NCBI GenBank assembly: GCA_003116995.1
Contig: BDSL01000008.1
Coordinates: 868,001-932,000 of the forward strand
Origin: Yamagishiella unicocca
Lineage: Eukaryota > Chlorophyta > Chlorophyceae > Chlamydomonadales > Volvocaceae
Reading direction: 5' to 3'
Length of the DNA stretch: 64,000 bases
The notes below the pieces were generated by a model. It worked only from the letters and a program-made list of their open reading frames with translations. It did not search any database and was not told the origin of the DNA. The translations under genes and the position numbers were made by a program. Positions 45,343 through 58,900 of the stretch are shown here, one piece after another; within the stretch, counting starts at the first letter, position 1, and the number at the start of each line of letters is the position of its first letter.

Positions 45343-48300
45343 TCAGCCCGACAGGGCACGAGTCGCCACCGCCGCCGCCGCCGCCAGTGCAGACCCAATG
45401 CCGTACAGCAGAACCGCCGTGCACCCCGTGCCGAGGGCCGCCATGCCGTACACTCGGACGAGCATCTCGCGGTAGCCCATGTGCCCCCGCAGGAGCTCGG
45501 ACATGGGCGGGGACCTGGGTGCCGTACGCCGGCAAGGGGAGGCGGGGGGGGAGGGAGGAATTAACTGTTTTGGGGGGAGGTGGATACCGCTGGCGGCCCA
45601 GCAATCCAGGAGCGGCTGTGTCTAGGCGGCGTTCTTGCCTCATGACTCGGTAACACGAAAGACGAGCGCCTCAATTCTCGGGTGTCGTAACCTCACCCGT
45701 CGCCCCATTTTCCAGTTGTCGTACCTGACATACGTGGCATTCATCTGCGTCGCGAGCACGTCTGCCATCGACCTCGCCTCCACCACACCCTCAGCGCCGC
45801 CGCCGCCGCCGCCCTGCGCAGCTCCCGCGCCCTGCACCTGCTGCTGCTGCTCGCGGCTCCTGGCCCCCTGTATGGTCGCCGCCACCGTGCCCAGCAGCGC
45901 CATGCCCGAGTAGTGCAGCAACACCCACTTGCGGGCCAGAAGGGTCGCCAGGGCGATGGGGTCGGAGGAGCCCCAGGACAGAGGCGCGAGTGCGGAGCCC
46001 TGGGGGGGTTGGGGAGGTTCAGGGTTGGGAGGCCCGAAGATTAGGGTGTTGGGTATGAGGGTTTGGGGTTTTGGGATTTGGGGTTGTGCCGGTCGTGCGG
46101 ATCTTGGAATTGGAGTTCTGTGGGTTCTGGGCGTGGGTTCTGGGGTTGGGTGTGTGGCGAGGTGCAAACCCTGAGCGCAAGCCCCGAGCTCTCACCTGCA
46201 TCAGCTCCAGCTCCTGCAGCGCCCGCACCTCGGGGGCACGGGACTCACTGAAGCGCCGCAGCGCCGCGTCGACGGCTTCGGAGCCCTGGGGGCGGCGAGC
46301 GAGGCGGCCAGGGCGAAGGAGGAAGTGTATGCGATGGGGGTGGCATGAAAACCGTTGACGCGAAAAGGACAGGACAGTTGGCGCATGGTCGGGGGCGCAC
46401 GTGATGAGGGGGAGGCTGGCACACAGCCTGACGAGCATGGCTGTGGGCAGACAGCTGGCAGCAGTCCACAATCCCAAGGGTTTCGTTCAGTTGCCCGGTT
46501 TGGTATCGATGTCACATACTCTTGCCGTTTCTGTCGTACATGCCAAGGGTTGCTGCCCTCGCGGGCCCCGCCCCCGCCCTCCTCTGTCGCCTGCCCCACT
46601 CACCCTCGCTCCCCATCTCGCTCCCCATCTCGCAATACGCCCGCCCACATCAGCCCCCACGTGCACCTCACCAAGTCCGTCGCAGCCGCCAGCTCGCCCG
46701 CCAGCAGCTCGCAGTCCTGCAGCGCGCTGTTGAGTCCCTGGCCCAGAGCCGGGGTAACGGTGTGGGCGGCATCACCCACCAGGACGACGCCGCCGGGGGA
46801 CCAGAAGCGGGACAGGGAGCGCATGACGGGGAAGCTGGCGTGGGAGGGGGGCGGAGGTGCAAAAACGAAACGGGGGGGGGATGGGGAACGAGATGACCCC
46901 GGTTACACGACATATGAAACGGAGGGTGCGGGGGGGGGGCGTATAGACGCGGGGGGAGAGGGGGCGGGTAAATGCGGGAAATGAGGGAGGAGGGGAACAT
47001 CAGCAATTGGTTGTGTGTCCGCACAAAACGCATAGGAAGCGACGGTTTGTATAGAAAGCGGCGGGAGCGCGCGCGTACGGCACCTGCTTAGGGGCGCCTC
47101 CATCAGCTTGTCGGCCAGCAGCGGCAACCACTCGGCCGGGAGTTGGGGCCCCGCCTGGGGCAGCATGGCGAGGTAGGCCTGCCGGGGGGGAGGCCAGAAG
47201 GCCCGGGTACATGACATAGGAAAGGGAGGGCAGAAACTACCTGGGGCGAGGAAAACCCGTGTAGAGCGGGCGGTGGAGAGAGGTGTGCGAAGGGGGGGGG
47301 TTGTTGTAGCGCGAATCGCATAATACATTATTGCGTAACGTATCGATTCGTGCGGAAACAACTTTGAACCGAACGCGGATAAACTCCCGGAGTGGTTGGT
47401 CGTTACAACCAACGACGCCAGGAATGTGCGTTACCGCTATAACGCACCTGACCCCGCTGTAACGCGTCTGACCCGCGTTATGATCGAGAACTTATGATCA
47501 GCACAGAATATTCTGTTGCTGCAGAAGTTGAGCTGAAGAGTTACTACAGTAACTCTAGGTCGACACCTATTCTGGCGGGCGCAGCCCGACAGAATGGTAC
47601 GGAATTCGTAGAAGTCGCTTTCGCCCGTTTTGCAACAGGGATTTAAGGCCCTGACGGGGGACTGGGTTAGGCAGTGATCCTCGAACTAGAGATTGAACAG
47701 ACTCACACGCCTCTGAAGCCCTGCTCTGGTGGGTCGTTCCCGCCCTAAGGCATAATTAGCTTCCCGGCTCCCGGTTACTCCGTCAACAGGGGTTGAGGGG
47801 TTTGCAGAGGCGAGGCGTGTTTGTCCTGGCATCTGGCTGTGACATCTGCGATCCGGGCTGCCCGGGTTGCAGACCCACGAGTTGACGTCTGCGGGCCTTG
47901 CCCCTTGCGGGACTGCCCCGGCCCCACCCACCCACCCGCCCATGCAAGCTCCTCCTTGGCTGCCCCGTTGCCTGCCCGCCCCGCCGCGACCAGCCGTACG
48001 ACGCACCTCGCGGCCGTTGAGCTGCGTGAAGGTGCTCTCCTTGGCCGCCAGGTAGCCGCAGTAGGTGCCGTCGATGTCGCGACACATGCTCATGAAGCCC
48101 TGTAAGAGAGGAGGGGGAGCAGTGAGGAGTGAGGAGGAGTGAGGGGGAGGAGGAGGAGGAGGACTCAGCAGGAGGAGGAGGAGGAGCAGTGAGGAGTGAG
48201 GAGGAGTGAGGGGGAGGAGGAGGAGGAGGACTCAGCAGGAGGAGGAGGAGGAGGGCCGTCAGCTACCGGACCCAGCGCGTAGCCAGACGTACGAGCTGGA

Positions 48301-50913
48301 CGACGCAAACAGACGGCGCGGACGTTTTCGTGTCGAAGGGCAAATGCAGCTGGCAGCAGCAAGGCGGGCGGGCAGTAGCAAGGCTGCAGCCGGCAGCAGC
48401 AAGGCGCCACGACCCAGCACTACCCAAGCGCCGCACCCTCTACCCGCCTATCATGCGCAAGTCGACCATACCATCCACCGTACCATCCACAGTGGAGCCA
48501 CCAGTGCACGCACCACCGCAACCCGCCTCCCGCCAGCCCGCGGCCGCCGACCCATGGGTCACCACAGACTGCCTCCACCGGCTCCTCGGGCGCACATGGA
48601 CGCACCCCATACACACCGCACACCCTAAGCTTGCATCCCGTGGTGCCCCTCCCCCTCCTCGCCCTCCTGCCAGTCCCCCCCCCCCGCCCTCCTGCCAGTC
48701 CCCCTTCCCAGACCCCAGTCCTCCACCTGGGTTCCCCCCGACAGGAAGAAGAAGAACTCCCCTTGCAGCCGCTCCTCCGGAGCCACCCCGCTATCGGGGT
48801 CCCAAGCGGCCACCTCGGGCAGGGCGGGCAGGCCGTACACGGACTTGTAGCAGCTGGGGCCGGGGCCGGAGGGGGAGCCTAGGAGCTGCGCGGGAGGGTT
48901 GCAAGGAAAAGCGAGGGAGGGGGGAGAAACGAAGCCCTTGGAACGAGGGTACTGTAAAGATGCGCGGCTGCAGCATGAGGTGCGGCGTGGGGTTACGGTA
49001 CCCCGGCTAAAGAAACCAACCCAAACGCCAAAACCCAACCCAACTGCCCCCCCCCGCCCACCTCTGTGTCGTACTGTCCAGGGAAGGCCTCCGTCAGCAG
49101 CGACCGCAGCGTGCTGTTGCTGCCATCCGACCCCACCAGCAGGTCGTACGGCACCTCCAGTGTGCAGGCAACCCCGGCGGCGGCGGCAGCGCTGCTACTG
49201 CCGGTACGAGCGCCACCGTGCACGCCGCCGCTGCTCTCCGCCACGGCGGCAGTAGCGCCAGCGGTTGCCGCGCCCACGAGCTCCCGCTCGCTGCCGCTCT
49301 TGGCGGTTCGAAACACGGCGGCCTTGCGGCCAAACTCCACCCGCTCCAGGGACGCGTTGAAGGTGAAGCCCACGCGGCTGCCGTACTGCCGCCGCGCCGC
49401 ATCCAGCAGAGACGTCGCCAGGAGCGTCCGGTCCATGAGGACTGGGCGGACCCGGGCGGACCGGCGCGGTTTGGTCGGAGGGGGTTGAGGGGGGCGAAAC
49501 ACACGGGGTCAGGTCATACGATGGGTCGCGTGTGGGTCATACTTGCAGTGCATGTACGGCAGGCGTCCGCGGTGGTGGCGACGGCGGCGGCGGGCGGAGC
49601 CGCGGACACGTGGAAGTGTCGTACCCGCGATGAGGCCCGCACGTGTCCCGACGACGTGCCGTTAGCAGTTGTAGGTTGCGTGCGAGATCGACACGTGGAA
49701 CTGTCGTACCCGCGATGAGGCCCGCACGTGTCCCGACGACGTGCCGTTAGCAGTTGTAGGTTGCGTGCGCGAGATCTCGCAGCAGCAGCAGCTGCTGTAG
49801 CTGCTGCTGTGCTGCTGCCTATTGTACGGCACGCGCGCACATCAGGTCCCGGCGCGCCTCACCCCCGTTGCGCTCCAGCACAAGGGGCTTGTCCCCCGGC
49901 TTGGCTGGCTTGATGACCAGCCCCTTGTACGCCCGCTCCCGCAGCAGCGGCACCTCAGCCACCGCGGTCACCGGCCGGATGCCGCGGGGGTCTGGGGGTG
50001 AGGGTTGAGGGTTGAGGGGGGTGAGGCGGGGGATTGGGTGGCGGTAGCGGTGGCGGTGGCGGTGGAGGAGAAAGTCTGGGGTTCGGGCCGGGGTGGAGTG
50101 GTATGCGTTGTGACCTGGGTTAAGGCTGGGATGCTGCTTGAAGCTTGAGGCGGCAAGGACACGGAACATAAACTGTTGTAGAAAATACGCCCAGGCCTCA
50201 TCCCTCGCTTCCGAACCACTACATTGAATCGCGCCCCGGTGCGGAGGTTCACCGCACTCCCCCCTACTGCCCCGTTTCCTACCAATCCGTTATATCTTAT
50301 TCAGTGCGGTCCCACAGGTCTTGGGATGGAGGGTATGAGCTCTCCTACCCTCCATCCTCCCTCTCTCCGTCCCTCCCTGGACTCACACATGGCCAGCACC
50401 CAGCTGCGCTGCCTGGACGAGCTGGCCGGGCCGGGCTCCGGCCGCCGCTCGTACACCTGCACCAGCCAGCCTGCAGCAGCAGGGAGCACAGGTGAGGGAG
50501 GGCGAGGGAGGGACGAGGGACGGGGCGAAGGGGATTCCAGGTCCCAGCCCAGCTCCGAAACCTCTGGCTCCAAACCCACCTGCCCGCGCTAGGTACATGG
50601 CCAGCGTGCAGCCAGCGGGACCGGCGCCGACAATGACCGCTGTACGGCCATTGAGCGGCGCCCATTCAGCAGCTGCAGCAGCCGGTTCCGCCGAGGGCTT
50701 CGCCTCCGAGGCTTGCGATGCGCCCGCTACTGCCAGCACGCCACGGGCGATGGGATGCTTCGGCCGCAGGAAAACTTTGGCGGAAGTTTGACCCAGAATT
50801 TTTGCCAGGTGAGCTGAGGACACCGGAGATGGCGGGGCCGGTCCATGCGATAGTAGGGCACCGGCTCCGCGACGGCTTGACGAACAGACGGAGGCGCGCT
50901 GACGTAAGGCCAT
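45343..50913 (-). CDS. FAD-dependent aromatic monooxygenase (KMO/UbiH-like), membrane-anchored
   Basis: Eleven exons in phase: 50913-50580, 50470-50387, 49991-49833, 49441-49062, 48885-48727, 48099-48007, 47178-47084, 46834-46672, 46285-46196, 45999-45725 and 45514-45343; 667 residues. After a basic 85-residue leader, probably organellar, comes the FAD Rossmann motif TAVIVGAGPAGCTLA (GAGPAG, 96-101). The class A DG region follows as YDLLVGSDGSNSTLRS, then the second FAD signature VVLVGDAAHTVTPALGQGL (GDAAH, 455-459). The GQGLNSALQDC wording and the following FSESRAPEVRAL are closest to kynurenine 3-monooxygenase. Such enzymes hydroxylate aromatic rings using NAD(P)H and O2. The C-terminus carries a hydrophobic helix (MAALGTGCTAVLLYGIGSA), as KMO does for membrane attachment. 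The substrate is inferred, not shown. The donor of exon 3 (GTGCCG) is weak. Confidence 0.88.
47290..47765. other. AT-richer island inside a monooxygenase intron
   Basis: Within the large intron 47179-48006, base composition changes abruptly to mixed AT/GC. The island contains short inverted repeats: AGTTACTACAGTAACT, and ATTCTGGCGGGC paired with GCCCGACAGAAT around GCA. It carries no coding potential. It looks like inserted sequence, though I could not define ends or a target duplication. Confidence 0.45.
48121..48254. repeat. 67-bp tandem duplication, purine-rich, intronic
   Basis: A GAGGAG-rich segment including GGACTCAGCAGGAGGAGG is repeated once with a period of 67 bases in the monooxygenase intron 48100-48726. 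Confidence 0.85.
49606..49775. repeat. 85-bp tandem duplication, intronic
   Basis: The units start at 49606 and 49691 (ACACGTGGAA...). They are nearly identical over 85 bases and lie in the monooxygenase intron 49442-49832. Confidence 0.9.
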
Positions 50914-52912
50914 ATCCACAACTTTAGCAAACTCTGTTTGAAATGCGGTCGATGGCTTGGCTTAAGGAACCCACGTGGACGCGGTTTGCCAGAAGGAACG
51001 AATTGCTGCTTCGTGGGGATCGCTCGCCAGGGAACGTTAGGGCAAAGAAGTTGACACAAAGAGGGCCATTGTAATGCAGCCGGTCCTTGTAGCAGGTTCG
51101 ATTCTATTTTCGGGGCCTAGCTGCGAACCACCACGAAGTTCATAGTGAGCTACAAGGACGCGCCCAGTGAAAACAGCAAGTAAACCTGACCGATTAGTGC
51201 TACAATACCTGTTTTGGTGATTTGGTCTTCGTAGTCATGGACTAGCACGGACCAACCGCACCGACCCAACCGCTGCTCTGCCTTGCTGCCGTGCCAAAGC
51301 ACAGGCGGTCAAGCAAGGATCGCACGGTCTATTGCTTGCAAGCGCGTTTCTGCTTAACATATGGCCGGAATCCCACGAGGTGGACAGCAGCCACGCTACG
51401 CTGCGCTACACCCCCAGCCACACGGCATCCTGCTAGTGACTCGGCGGAGTTCCTTATCCGCGGACCCTTGCCTTTCATCCGCATCTCATCCACTTATCAC
51501 CCACATGACGAGCGACCAGGATGAGTCGTCCCATGTCATCTTGCAGTTGTGTTGCGTAGTAAGGACGGTTGCGCTTTGCTTCTCAGACAGCAAGGAGCAT
51601 CGTGGGGTGTATAAAATCCTTCTGCATGTGTGATGCCAGCGCACAAAGATGCGGTGCGGTGTGCATAGCGGTCCAAGTACAAGCAATCCGTGCCATGCCC
51701 TTAGGCTGTCAGGGGCTGTCTTGAGCCCAACCGCCAGCCAGCCGCGCATATGAGACCCCTGGACCCTCCAAAGTCTCGTGCCTCGCTCATCTAATGATAC
51801 GCGTCCCAGCAACATGCGCGCGCCAGCTGCCATCGGGCATGTCATGACCCATGTGGTCAGGCGCCACGCACCGTACAAGCGGCTTTGCACAAGCGGCCTA
51901 CAGCTGGCCTCCCTGCGATTTCGACGAGAACGCGGAAATGTGCTTGCATCCTGGAAACGCATTACCCTTTGCTTCAGTCGTGCTTCAGTGCCTCATGCAC
52001 CCATGTCGTGTGTATCTGAAGAATGCCAGGAAGGCTGGCAGATGAGGAATCCCGGGTGCCGTACTCCAGGTTTAACCTGGTCCATGCAGCGATGCAAGCC
52101 ACGGAACTGCCTCAGCACACACGCACGCACACTTCCCGCAAGGCAGAATGGAAATCATTTCGGGGTTGCCAGCCAGCGTGCTGTCAGGTGCTGTATAAAT
52201 GCTGTGGCGGCGTGCTGCATAAAACCATACCCGAGTTGCGTGATTATAGTCGTTACGCAAGTTTGCAGTTGGCAACCAATTATATTGGTACCGCTTAGAG
52301 ATTCTTGTGCATTGTTCGAGGCGAGCGCGTTTTGGCGCGATGAGGGCTTTCAGTGCGGCGGTTACGCGGGAAACGCAAGCATTCATTACAGCGCAAGCCG
52401 TTGCCATCGTAGGGTCTATCGGGACTCCCGTAATGTTAATTTTTGCAGGTCATGCGGGATATTGGTTGATTATCGTTGTGGATTCGAGCCAATTTTTGGC
52501 GCGTCATTGGAGCAGTCAGGAAGGAATCGATACCGTACTGCAACGAGAAACCACACGAACGACCCGCGGCGTAGGGGGATGTGTTGGGGAAGGAGTATGA
52601 CAGCGTATGTAGGGACCAGTTCAGACGTTCAGCAGTAAAAACGGCATGGAAAACGGCAGATGGGACTTCCCGTCAGACACAGCATAATCGAGGGCCTTCT
52701 TCGCTAAAGCCGCCCTGTACGGCAAACCTGACCGCGAGCGGATGATTCGTTGATTCCACACTATAAGGAGAACGAAAGTATTTACTGACTGTGCAGTCAG
52801 CGGCAAGTGTGACCAGTTGTTAAAGCTGCACGTTCCCGCTAAGTTTAATGCGTTCTTCAATCAAGTCCTTCAGTCTGCCAGAGGTCGTCTGAAAGGGTGG
52901 CGTGGAGCGGCA
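50914..52912. other. Intergenic stretch between divergent genes, no gene seen
   Basis: Lies between the monooxygenase start (50913, -) and the fasciclin/proline-rich gene start (52913, +). A 287-codon plus-strand frame at 51778-52638 begins at GTG, has atypical composition for a gene here and shows no domain. I do not call it coding. Confidence 0.45.
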
Positions 52913-55900
52913 ATGGCAACCCCTCGCCGTGTCATCATGGCAATCTTGCTACTGGGTGAGCGGGCTCTGCTGGTTAGGGGCAGCCGGAGCAAGGCGGGAT
53001 GGTAAACCCAAACCAACCGTTCCCCGGTGCTCGCGCCAATCATACGATCGCAATAGTCGACTGCGGCTCTGCTAACGCCACTGTTTCACTCAGAAACGAT
53101 CTTTGCCGTAGCGGTCGTCGCATAAAATTGTGTCAAGGAGTTGTCGCTTGCGGTGTAGCAGGCCGCTAGGCCGCGTTTTCCGGCTCTGTCCGGTAGTCGG
53201 CTGCTAGCTGCCTGTTTGCGGCAGGTTATCACATCCTTACTTTCAGCTTCACAACGATCGCCGCTGCGGCAATTTTATTACCGTTAATTTACTATCACAA
53301 TGCCTGAACGCAAATACATGTTTATTAGCAGTTTTGCTGAGCCACCCACGGCGCTCTGTGCAGGCCTAGCAGGTCGCGCAACCGCCGCGCCAGCATGCGC
53401 GGAGCTTACCGAGTCCGGCGCCTCGTCGCTCCTGGCTGTCGCGGCGTCATGCCCGGATCTGTCCACCTCCCACGAACTGCTGATGAAAGTTCCCGGCTAC
53501 TACGGCGACTGGATGCTGCGGTGCCCTGGCGGCAACTGTGATGAAACTTCGCTCCCGCCGCGGACCGTGTTCCTACCGACGAACAGGGTGAGTAACGGCC
53601 AACCGAACGCCGCACACGAGCTCCGCATTAATCCTCCGAAGCGGTGTTGGGTTTGCAAAGGTTATTTACAGCATTGCACTTATAATCTGGTAAGCTGCGG
53701 TACGGACAATCCCAGCAACATACCGATAATCCATGTGACCGTGCAAGCAAAAGCAGCGGTGCAAGATGAACGAGAACAATGGTCTTCTCTGGGCTGCGTT
53801 GGGCTGTCGCTCCCTTCCATCGGATGGCTCATGCATGCGTCGCACAAGCATGTAAGGCCCAGCTCGTACGACGATACTTGCCCTGCTGCGCGTACGCAGC
53901 CCATGGTTTATTGCTCCCATTGGGGCATACACTGATGCATGGACACCCAGTCTACAAAAGTCGCAATACCGCATGGTACATCACTGTCATTCCATCGAAC
54001 CTGCTGCCCTTATGCTAAACCTGTGTCCTCTGCGGGATGCTCGCTACTCTGCTGTGCGCTTGCAGGCATGGAGAAAGTTCTTCGCAGCCCAAGACGCCAC
54101 CTCGGCGCCTGACATGGTGGCGCTGCTGCAAGGCCATGCCCTGGGCTCTGCCCTCCTTGCCCGCGACTTCCCTCGAGGCACGCCCACCGCCTACAAGACG
54201 ATGCTGTTGGGCGACACAGCGCTGGAGGTGCACAGGCAAGCGAAGCACGATGATAAATAGCGTTAGCTGGCAGCACACGCTCACACGTTACATGCTTGAC
54301 GGACGCGGTGATTGCTACTAATTGGGCGGAGCGGTAGGGCAACGTGACGAGACCAACATGTGTCATGTGGTCATTGCTTGTGAGGCATATGTCGATTTAC
54401 GGACCACACGCACCTCGCTCCGCATTCGTGGCACGCACGAGCAACGGTTGGCCAATTGTGGACCCGCGTCCTTACTTGCACTGCCGAGCGGGGCTCATTG
54501 CAACCGTGGATGTGCTGCATTGCTGCACAGACCTGGCCTGGTCCCCATCCTTACTCGCTGTCGTCCCGCAAAATCGCAGGCTTAACGCTAATGGGGTGTT
54601 ATTCCTTAACACCGGCTGCAGCATGGGGCTGTCGCTTACTGAGGACATCAGAGCGGGACAGGTGGGTTGGCCGCCATCCAGCTGCCGAGGTGGGAATTAG
54701 CGATTACAGAGCGACAAGTGGGCCCAATGAATGGATGCTTCGCTGGACGTCCAGTAGCCCCCAGCATAGCACATTCGCTTTTCGCGTCCTGGAGTCTGTG
54801 AGCTGTGATCGATTCCTTCAGAAATGATTGCTTCCCATCTAGCTAGTAGGCCATACCTATGCATGCATCAATGTTATGTACAACTATTGACAAAGCTATG
54901 ACTAAGCAATGACTAAGCATGCTGCCGCCCCACCTGTCTGCGTATGTAGGTCGTCGTGCACGTCATCGACACCGTGCTGATTTACCTGGGCCCATCGCTC
55001 CCGCCTATTTCTTTGAAGCCGCGCGCGCCCTTGGCTAAACTGAAGCCACCAAGGCCTCCCCGACCTCCTCCGCCGCCTGCACCAAAGCCGCCGCCATTGC
55101 CGCCGCCGAAGCCTCCGTCTCCAAAGCCTCCGTCCCCGAAGCCGCCGTCTCCGAAGCCGCCGTCACCCAAGCCTCCGTCCCCGAAGCCGCCGTCACCGAA
55201 GGCTCCGTCACCCAAGCCTCCGTCACCTAAGCCGCCATCACCGAAGCCTCCATCACCCAAGCCGTCGTCACCTAAGCCGCCATCACCGAAGCCTCCGTCA
55301 CCCAAGCCTCCGTCACCCAAGCCTCCGTCACCTAAGCCGCCATCACCGAAGCCTCCGTCACCCAAGCCTCCGTCACCCAAGCCTCCGTCACCTAAGCCGC
55401 CATCACCGAAGCCTCCGTCACCCAAGCCTCCGTCACCTAAGCCGCCATCACCGAAGCCTCCGTCACCCAAGCCTCCGTCACCTAAGCCGCCATCACCGAA
55501 GCCTCCGTCGCCAAAGCCTCCGTCACCACCAACTCCAAAGCCACCGTCACCATCCCCCCCCTCACTTTGGCCTCCATCTCCTCCACCTACCCCACCGCCA
55601 AGGCCCCCTTCACCACGCCCACCCAAGCCACCACCACGCCCGCCAAAGCCTCTGGTCCCCAGTCAAGTTAAAATGCCCCCGCCGTCGCCGACATCGCCAC
55701 CACCGGTGCCTAGTAAGCCTCTGCTTCCACCTCCCTTCAAGCCCCATGCGCCCACTGACGCCAAGCAACCACCGCTGCCGGTTCAAACCAAGCCACCACA
55801 GCCGCCTTCGCCACGGGTGCCTTCCAAGCCCCTTGCACCAACCGATGCCAAGCCACCGCTGCCGGTCCAAACCAAGCCGCCACAGCCGCCTTCGCCACGG

Positions 55901-58900
55901 GTGCCTTCCAAGCCCCTTGCACCAACCGATGCCAAGCCACCGCTGCCGGTTCAAACCAAGCCGCCACAGCCGCCTTCACCACGGGTCCCTTCCAAGCCCC
56001 TTGCACCAACCGATGCCAAGCCACCGCTGCCGGTTCAAACCAAGCCGCCACAGCCGCCTTCACCACGGGTGCCTTCCAAGCCCCTCGCACCAACCGATGC
56101 CAAGCCACCGCTGCCGGTTCAAACCAAGCCGCCACAGCCGCCTTCACCACGGGTGCCTTCCAAGCCCCTTGCACCAACCGATGCCAAGCCACCGCTGCCG
56201 GTTCAAACCAAGCCACCACAGCCGCCTTCACCACGGGTGCCTTCCAAGCCCCTTGCACCAACCGATGCCAAGCCACCGCTGCCGGTTCAAACCAAGCCAC
56301 CACAGCCGCCTTCACCACGGGTCCCTTCCAAACCCCTCGCACCAACCGATGCCAAGCCACCGCTGCCGGTTCAAACCAAGCCACCACAGCCGCCTTCACC
56401 ACGGGTGCCTTCCAAGCCCCTTGCACCAACCGATGCCAAGCCACCGCTGCCGGTTCAAACCAAGCCACCACAGCCGCCTTCACCACGGGTCCCTTCCAAA
56501 CCCCTGGCACCAACCGATGCCAAGCCACCGTTGCCGGTTCAAACCAAGCCGCCACAGCCGCCTTCACCACGGGTGCCTTCCAAGCCCCTTGCACCAACCG
56601 ATGCCAAGCCACCGCTGCCGGTCCAAACCAAGCCGCCACAGCCGCCTTCGCCACGGGTCCCTTCCAAGCCCCTTGCACCAACCGATGCCAAGCCACCGCT
56701 GCCGGTCCAAACCAAGCCGCCACAGCCGCCTTCACCACGGGTCCCTTCCAAGCCCCTTGCACCAACCGATGCCAAGCCACCGCTGCCGGTTCAAACCAAG
56801 CCGCCACAGCCGCCTTCACCACGGGTGCCTTCCAAGCCCCTCGCACCAACCGATGCCAAGCCACCGCTGCCGGTTCAAACCAAGCCGCCACAGCCGCCTT
56901 CACCACGGGTCCCTTCCAAGCCCCTTGCACCAACCGATGCCAAGCCACCGCTGCCGGTTCAAACCAAGCCACCACAGCCGCCTTCACCACGGGTCCCTTC
57001 CAAGCCCCTTGCACCAACCGATGCCAAGCCACCGCTGCCGGTTCAAACCAAGCCGCCACAGCCGCCTTCACCACGGGTCCCTTCCAAGCCCCTTGCACCA
57101 ACCGATGCCAAGCCACCGCTGCCGGTTCAAACCAAGCCGCCACAGCCGCCTTCACCACGGGTGCCTTCCAAGCCCCTCGCACCAACCGATGCCAAGCCAC
57201 CGCTGCCGGTTCAAACCAAGCCGCCACAGCCGCCTTCACCACGGGTGCCTTCCAAGCCCCTTGCACCAACCGATGCCAAGCCACCGCTGCCGGTTCAAAC
57301 CAAGCCACCACAGCCGCCTTCACCACGGGTGCCTTCCAAGCCCCTTGCACCAACCGATGCCAAGCCACCGCTGCCGGTTCAAACCAAGCCACCACAGCCG
57401 CCTTCACCACGGGTCCCTTCCAAACCCCTCGCACCAACCGATGCCAAGCCACCGCTGCCGGTTCAAACCAAGCCACCACAGCCGCCTTCACCACGGGTGC
57501 CTTCCAAGCCCCTTGCACCAACCGATGCCAAGCCACCGCTGCCGGTTCAAACCAAGCCACCACAGCCGCCTTCACCACGGGTCCCTTCCAAACCCCTGGC
57601 ACCAACCGATGCCAAGCCACCGTTGCCGGTTCAAACCAAGCCGCCACAGCCGCCTTCACCACGGGTGCCTTCCAAGCCCCTTGCACCAACCGATGCCAAG
57701 CCACCGCTGCCGGTCCAAACCAAGCCGCCACAGCCGCCTTCGCCACGGGTCCCTTCCAAGCCCCTTGCACCAACCGATGCCAAGCCACCGCTGCCGGTCC
57801 AAACCAAGCCGCCACAGCCGCCTTCACCACGGGTCCCTTCCAAGCCCCTTGCACCAACCGATGCCAAGCCACCGCTGCCGGTTCAAACCAAGCCGCCACA
57901 GCCGCCTTCACCACGGGTGCCTTCCAAGCCCCTCGCACCAACCGATGCCAAGCCACCGCTGCCGGTTCAAACCAAGCCGCCACAGCCGCCTTCACCACGG
58001 GTCCCTTCCAAGCCCCTTGCACCAACCGATGCCAAGCCACCGCTGCCGGTTCAAACCAAGCCGCCACAGCCGCCTTCACCACGGGTGCCTTCCAAGCCCC
58101 TTGCACCAACCGATGCCAAGCCACCGCTGCCGGTTCAAACCAAGCCGCCACAGCCGCCTTCACCACGGGTCCCTTCCAAGCCCCTCGCACCAACCGATGC
58201 CAAGCCACCGCTGCCGGTTCAAACCAAGCCGCCACAGCCGCCTTCGCCACGGGTGCCTTCCAAGCCCCTTGCACCAACCGATGCCAAGCCACCGCTGCCG
58301 GTTCAAACCAAGCCACCACAGCCGCCTTCACCACGGGTCCCTTCCAAGCCCCTTGCACCAACCGATGCCAAGCCACCGCTGCCGGTTCAAACCAAGCCGC
58401 CACAGCCGCCTTCACCACGGGTCCCTTCCAAGCCCCTCGCACCAACCGATGCCAAGCCACCGCTGCCGGTTCAAACCAAGCCGCCACAGCCGCCTTCACC
58501 ACGGGTGCCTTCCAAGCCCCTTGCACCAACCGATGCCAAGCCACCGCTGCCGGTTCAAACCAAGCCACCACAGCCGCCTTCACCACGGGTGCCTTCCAAG
58601 CCCCTTGCACCAACCGATGCCAAGCCACCGCTGCCGGTTCAAACCAAGCCACCACAGCCGCCTTCACCACGGGTCCCTTCCAAACCCCTCGCACCAACCG
58701 ATGCCAAGCCACCGCTGCCGGTTCAAACCAAGCCACCACAGCCGCCTTCACCACGGGTGCCTTCCAAGCCCCTTGCACCAACCGATGCCAAGCCACCGCT
58801 GCCGGTTCAAACCAAGCCACCACAGCCGCCTTCACCACGGGTCCCTTCCAAACCCCTGGCACCAACCGATGCCAGGCCACCGTTGCCGGTTCAAACCAAG

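Noticed and set aside
37571..50913. A functional cluster of the metallophosphoesterase and monooxygenase genes, both on the minus strand
   Set aside because: Each has its own long 5' spacer and independent chemistry. Co-orientation alone does not indicate a shared pathway in a nuclear genome.
51778..52638. 287-codon plus-strand frame
   Set aside because: It starts at GTG, has no domain, signal or splice context, and its third positions lack the strong G/C bias of genes here.
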